Below are positions 14,503-17,221 of a stretch of 17,221 nucleotides of DNA, piece by piece (position 1 is the first letter of the stretch; the number at the start of each line of letters is the position of its first letter). The stretch covers positions 1 through 17,221 of the forward strand of contig CARDPF010000033.1 in NCBI GenBank assembly GCA_948960675.1. The letters run 5' to 3'. The translations under genes were made by a program, and so were the position numbers. The notes beneath the pieces were generated by a model that saw only the letters and a program-made list of their open reading frames with translations, had not been told where the DNA came from and made no database searches. This DNA is from an uncultured Eisenbergiella sp. (GTDB taxonomy: Bacteria; Bacillota; Clostridia; Lachnospirales; Lachnospiraceae).

Positions 14503-16987
14503 CAAAAGAAGCGTCTTTATCGCCTGTGCAATCATGCTTGTCTTCACGTTCGTTTTTATGGCCTGTCTTCCCCTGTTTGAGGAAAGGGCGGGCAATGCGT
14601 TTGAAGACCCTTTTACAGACAACTATTTTATCCGGCGGCTGTACGAAAGCAATTATATCCAGTATAAATACCTGCGGGAACGTGTGGAGCAGCGCAATTA
14701 TTCCTTTGGCGAACTTTTCGTGGATGCTGAATTTACCGGCACGGAATCCGAAGGCGGATATGGACATGGCCAGACTGTGACCGTAAACGAGGACGTAACC
14801 GGACAGGGAAGCGCACTGGACAATAGCGTAAATGCCTACAAGGAAGAAACCGTCATGGGACTGTGGGAAGTCAAAAGCCGTGCCCAGGAACTGACGCAGA
14901 AGATGGATTATTACGCTGTGGATAAGGATACAGGCATTTTCATTGGAAACAGCAGCCAGTCAGCCTTAAAAGACATTGTAAACGGTATGAGCCCGGCGCA
15001 GAATCCTTATATTTATTATGTCTATGTAAATTATGACGGTGTGGGCAATATTGAAAACTGCAGTGTAAGTACCACCGGCAAGGTGGGAGAGTTTTTAAAG
15101 CGGGTGGAATCCCTTGGAAGGGAGACCTACAAAAACGATTATTACAACGCGGACGGCATATGCTATGTAGATTATTACAATGAAAACTTCGATGAATCCT
15201 ACCGATACAAGCTGACACTGAAACGGCCCGCAAATATGAAAATCGTGTATGCCATGACGGTGGAGCAGTATGAGGCATTCTTAAACGGAACCGAGCATTA
15301 TTCCTTTTTGCCGGATTACGTAAGCACCAGCGAACAGAGCTATTATGCCAGCGGCATCATCGGCACTTTGTTTACGTTTGGCGCTGCCGCAGTTTTGCTG
15401 GGATTTTGCTGCGTGTATATCCTGAACCATAAAGACAGGGACTATTATACCTATCAGAAGCTGCGGATATGCCAGTTTCCGCTGGAAATCAATATCCTGC
15501 TGTTTGCCGGAGGCATGCTGGCAGGGACGTTCATGGTCGACCAGATCTGCGCTTACCAAAAAGGATGGTTTTTGCCCAATATAACCAAGCAGCTATTAAC
15601 CCCGAACCTGCTATGGATTCGCTGGTTTTTGCTGGCGGCACTGTTTTTCGTATACTTTATGGCAGCGTTTACGCTGGGCAGCGTGATACCAGAGCTTTTA
15701 CATTTCAGGCGGTACTTTAAGCGGCACAGCCTCCTGTACCGCTATTGGGGCAGGATATTGGCCTACCTGCACAATTTTTACCGGGAACTGGTCAATTTTG
15801 ATATCGGCACGGATGCCCGCAGGATTATTTTAAAGCTGGTGATTGCAAACTTTCTTTTGTTGGCGTTTATGAGTCTGTTTTGGGTATGGGGCGTGTTCTT
15901 TATGGCCATTTATTCCGTCACTGTCTATTTTATGCTGAAAAAATATGTGAAGGACATCCAAAACAAATACCAGAGCCTGCTGCGGGCTACCAGTGCCATT
16001 GCCAGGGGAGACTTGGACATTGTCCTGTCGGAGGATTTCGGTGTGTTTGAGAGTTACAAAAACGAATTGCGCCAGATTCAGGTAGACTTTAAACGGGCAG
16101 TGGACGAAGAAGTAAAAAGCCAGCGGATGAAATCCGAACTGATTACCAACGTTTCCCATGATTTAAAGACGCCCCTGACAGCCATAATCACTTATATCAA
16201 CCTGCTCAAGGTACCGGGGATTACCCAGGAACAGCAGGCCGAATATATCGAGACCCTGGACAAAAAGGCCGTGCGCTTAAAGGTATTGATAGAAGACCTC
16301 TTTGAAGTGAGTAAGGCCACTACCAACAATATTACGTTAAATTACGACAAGGTGGATATCGGCAATCTTTTGCATCAGTGTTATCTGGAATATGAGGACC
16401 GGATAGAAGCGGCCAACCTGCAGTTTAAGTTCATTCTCCCGGAAAAGAAGGTGGTGCTGACGCTGGATCCGCAGAAAACCTTCCGGATTTTTGAAAACCT
16501 TTATACGAATGCGGTGAAATATGCGCTTTCCTCCACCCGGGTGTATATAACACTGCGCGACTGGGAAGATGAGGCAGAGATTGAGATCAAAAATATTTCC
16601 CGTTCGGAACTGGATATGGCGCCGGAAGAACTGACGGAACGGTTTGTACGCGGGGACGGTGCGCGCAATACGGAGGGCAGCGGCCTTGGTCTTGCCATCG
16701 CCAGAAGCTTTACGGAACTCCAGCACGGGACGCTGCAAATCTCGTTGGACGGCGACCTGTTCAAGGTTCTTTTGGTATTCCGCAAATGGGATCATGCCCC
16801 CAAGCCGGAACCGGAAGCCACAAAGCAGACGCCCAGCGGAACAAACGCCAAAATACCGGTTCCAAACCAATCATTTGGCCTAACGCCTGCAGAACAAACC
16901 GACATATTTCCAAAAGTTTCCCCCAAACATGTCTATGACCCCCGGCGGTGGCGCTCGGGAAAAAACCTGAAAAAGAAAAGGGGATAG
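14474..16987 (+). CDS. Multi-spanning sensor histidine kinase, cognate of the adjacent response regulator
   Basis: The 837-aa membrane kinase starts at GTG 14474, inside the end of the regulator gene, with AAGGTGG at 14461-14467. Layout: transmembrane 1 (about 13-33); an extracellular domain of about 255 residues rich in Tyr, Asn and Asp that I do not recognise; further spans at about 294-317, 340-360, 383-405 and one or two at 452-490; a HAMP-like linker (about 497-545); HisKA with the phosphorylated His at 562 in 'SHDLKTPLTAI'; and HATPase_c (about 655-768) with the N box at N679 ('NLYTNAVKYA') and the 'EGSGLGLAIA' G box. The usual DxGxG (G1) motif is not visible; 'KNISRSELDMAPEELTERFVRGD' stands in its place. 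A Pro/Lys-rich tail of about 70 residues follows. The signal sensed is unknown. Confidence 0.93.
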   Translation: MLDTKWKSNDKRSVFIACAIMLVFTFVFMACLPLFEERAGNAFEDPFTDNYFIRRLYESNYIQYKYLRERVEQRNYSFGELFVDAEFTGTESEGGYGHGQTVTVNEDVTGQGSALDNSVNAYKEETVMGLWEVKSRAQELTQKMDYYAVDKDTGIFIGNSSQSALKDIVNGMSPAQNPYIYYVYVNYDGVGNIENCSVSTTGKVGEFLKRVESLGRETYKNDYYNADGICYVDYYNENFDESYRYKLTLKRPANMKIVYAMTVEQYEAFLNGTEHYSFLPDYVSTSEQSYYASGIIGTLFTFGAAAVLLGFCCVYILNHKDRDYYTYQKLRICQFPLEINILLFAGGMLAGTFMVDQICAYQKGWFLPNITKQLLTPNLLWIRWFLLAALFFVYFMAAFTLGSVIPELLHFRRYFKRHSLLYRYWGRILAYLHNFYRELVNFDIGTDARRIILKLVIANFLLLAFMSLFWVWGVFFMAIYSVTVYFMLKKYVKDIQNKYQSLLRATSAIARGDLDIVLSEDFGVFESYKNELRQIQVDFKRAVDEEVKSQRMKSELITNVSHDLKTPLTAIITYINLLKVPGITQEQQAEYIETLDKKAVRLKVLIEDLFEVSKATTNNITLNYDKVDIGNLLHQCYLEYEDRIEAANLQFKFILPEKKVVLTLDPQKTFRIFENLYTNAVKYALSSTRVYITLRDWEDEAEIEIKNISRSELDMAPEELTERFVRGDGARNTEGSGLGLAIARSFTELQHGTLQISLDGDLFKVLLVFRKWDHAPKPEPEATKQTPSGTNAKIPVPNQSFGLTPAEQTDIFPKVSPKHVYDPRRWRSGKNLKKKRG

Positions 16988-16989
16988 GC

Positions 16990-17015
16990 AACAGGGCAGA
17001 TTTATCTGCCCTGTT
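16990..17015. terminator. 11-bp stem between convergent kinase and recombinase genes
   Basis: AACAGGGCAGA (16990-17000) pairs perfectly with TCTGCCCTGTT (17005-17015) around a TTTA loop. It starts 3 bases after the kinase stop and ends 3 bases before the recombinase stop on the other strand. No T-run follows on either strand, so it is a likely but non-canonical bidirectional terminator. Confidence 0.55.
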
Positions 17016-17017
17016 AC

Positions 17018-17221
17018 TCATGGCTCCCGCAGCTTTATGCTTTTGGAAGCTTTCCGCTTGTTTTCATCCTTCATGGCAGCATAGTGCTTCCTTGTGGTAT
17101 TGACATCCTTATGCCCCAATACATCCGCCACCAGATAAATATCCCCCGTTTCCTGATAGAGGGCCGTTCCATACGTGCTGCGCAGCTTATGGGGGGTAAT
17201 TTTTTTTGTGGAGGTCACAAG
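17018..17221 (-). CDS. Tyrosine recombinase / integrase, C-terminal part (5' end outside window)
   Basis: This is the last 67 codons of a - strand gene that continues past the window edge. The catalytic end of a tyrosine recombinase is visible: H-K-L-R ('TPHKLRSTYGTALYQETG', the HxxR motif with the second catalytic Arg), the His of 'VLGHKDVNTT', and the nucleophilic Tyr of 'KHYA'. The tail ends in a basic 'NKRKASKSIKLREP'. Such enzymes act as XerC/D-like resolvases or as integrases of mobile elements; the C-terminus alone does not decide which. The codon before GTG 17216-17218 is still open, so that GTG is not the start. Confidence 0.9.
   Translation of the reverse strand, partial: LVTSTKKITPHKLRSTYGTALYQETGDIYLVADVLGHKDVNTTRKHYAAMKDENKRKASKSIKLREP

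Noticed and set aside
1..17221. CRISPR array, tRNA/rRNA genes, riboswitch, complete insertion sequence
   Set aside because: No regularly spaced repeats, cloverleaf or rRNA-like sequence, riboswitch core motif or transposase with inverted ends was seen. The gap upstream of ribF is too short for an FMN riboswitch.

Overview
The window reads as a piece of chromosome from a low-to-mid GC Firmicute, most likely class Clostridia and probably a Lachnospiraceae-type gut anaerobe. This rests on the rimP-nusA-rnpM-ylxQ-infB-rbfA-nrnA-truB-ribF gene order, strong purine-rich ribosome binding sites, a lexA/yneA-like divergent pair as in Bacillus, and protein wording typical of clostridia. The taxonomy is inferred from recognition only, since no search was run.

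Region 1 (1-8725, all + strand) is the conserved transcription-termination and translation-initiation operon. It holds the 3' end of rimP, then nusA, rnpM (ylxR), ylxQ, infB, rbfA, nrnA, truB and ribF. Genes overlap or abut at most junctions (8, 14, 13 and 26 nt overlaps, plus one zero-gap junction), so one polycistronic message with translational coupling is likely. IF2 is unusually long (1096 aa) because of a roughly 460-residue low-complexity linker. NusA carries an acidic C-terminal tail.

Region 2 (8726-12250, + strand) holds a Na/phosphate cotransporter-family membrane protein with a PhoU-like tail and an M3-family oligoendopeptidase. A 13-bp stem lies between the latter and the convergent lexA.

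Region 3 (12342-13667) is an SOS module. lexA lies on the - strand and a small membrane-anchored LysM protein resembling YneA lies on the + strand, diverging from a 245-bp control region. That region contains near-consensus promoters in both directions and three good Gram-positive LexA boxes, plus two weak ones. One box lies inside the spacer of the yneA-like promoter. A strong intrinsic terminator closes the yneA-like unit.

Region 4 (13668-16987, + strand) is a two-component system: an OmpR/PhoB-type response regulator overlapping a large multi-spanning sensor histidine kinase with an extracellular domain I do not recognise. Region 5 (17018-17221, - strand) is the 3' end of a tyrosine recombinase that runs out of the window.

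Most of the window is ordinary core genome. I see no RNA gene, CRISPR array or complete mobile element. The points most worth following are the divergent SOS control region, the expanded IF2 linker, and the kinase with its unrecognised sensor and divergent ATP-binding domain.
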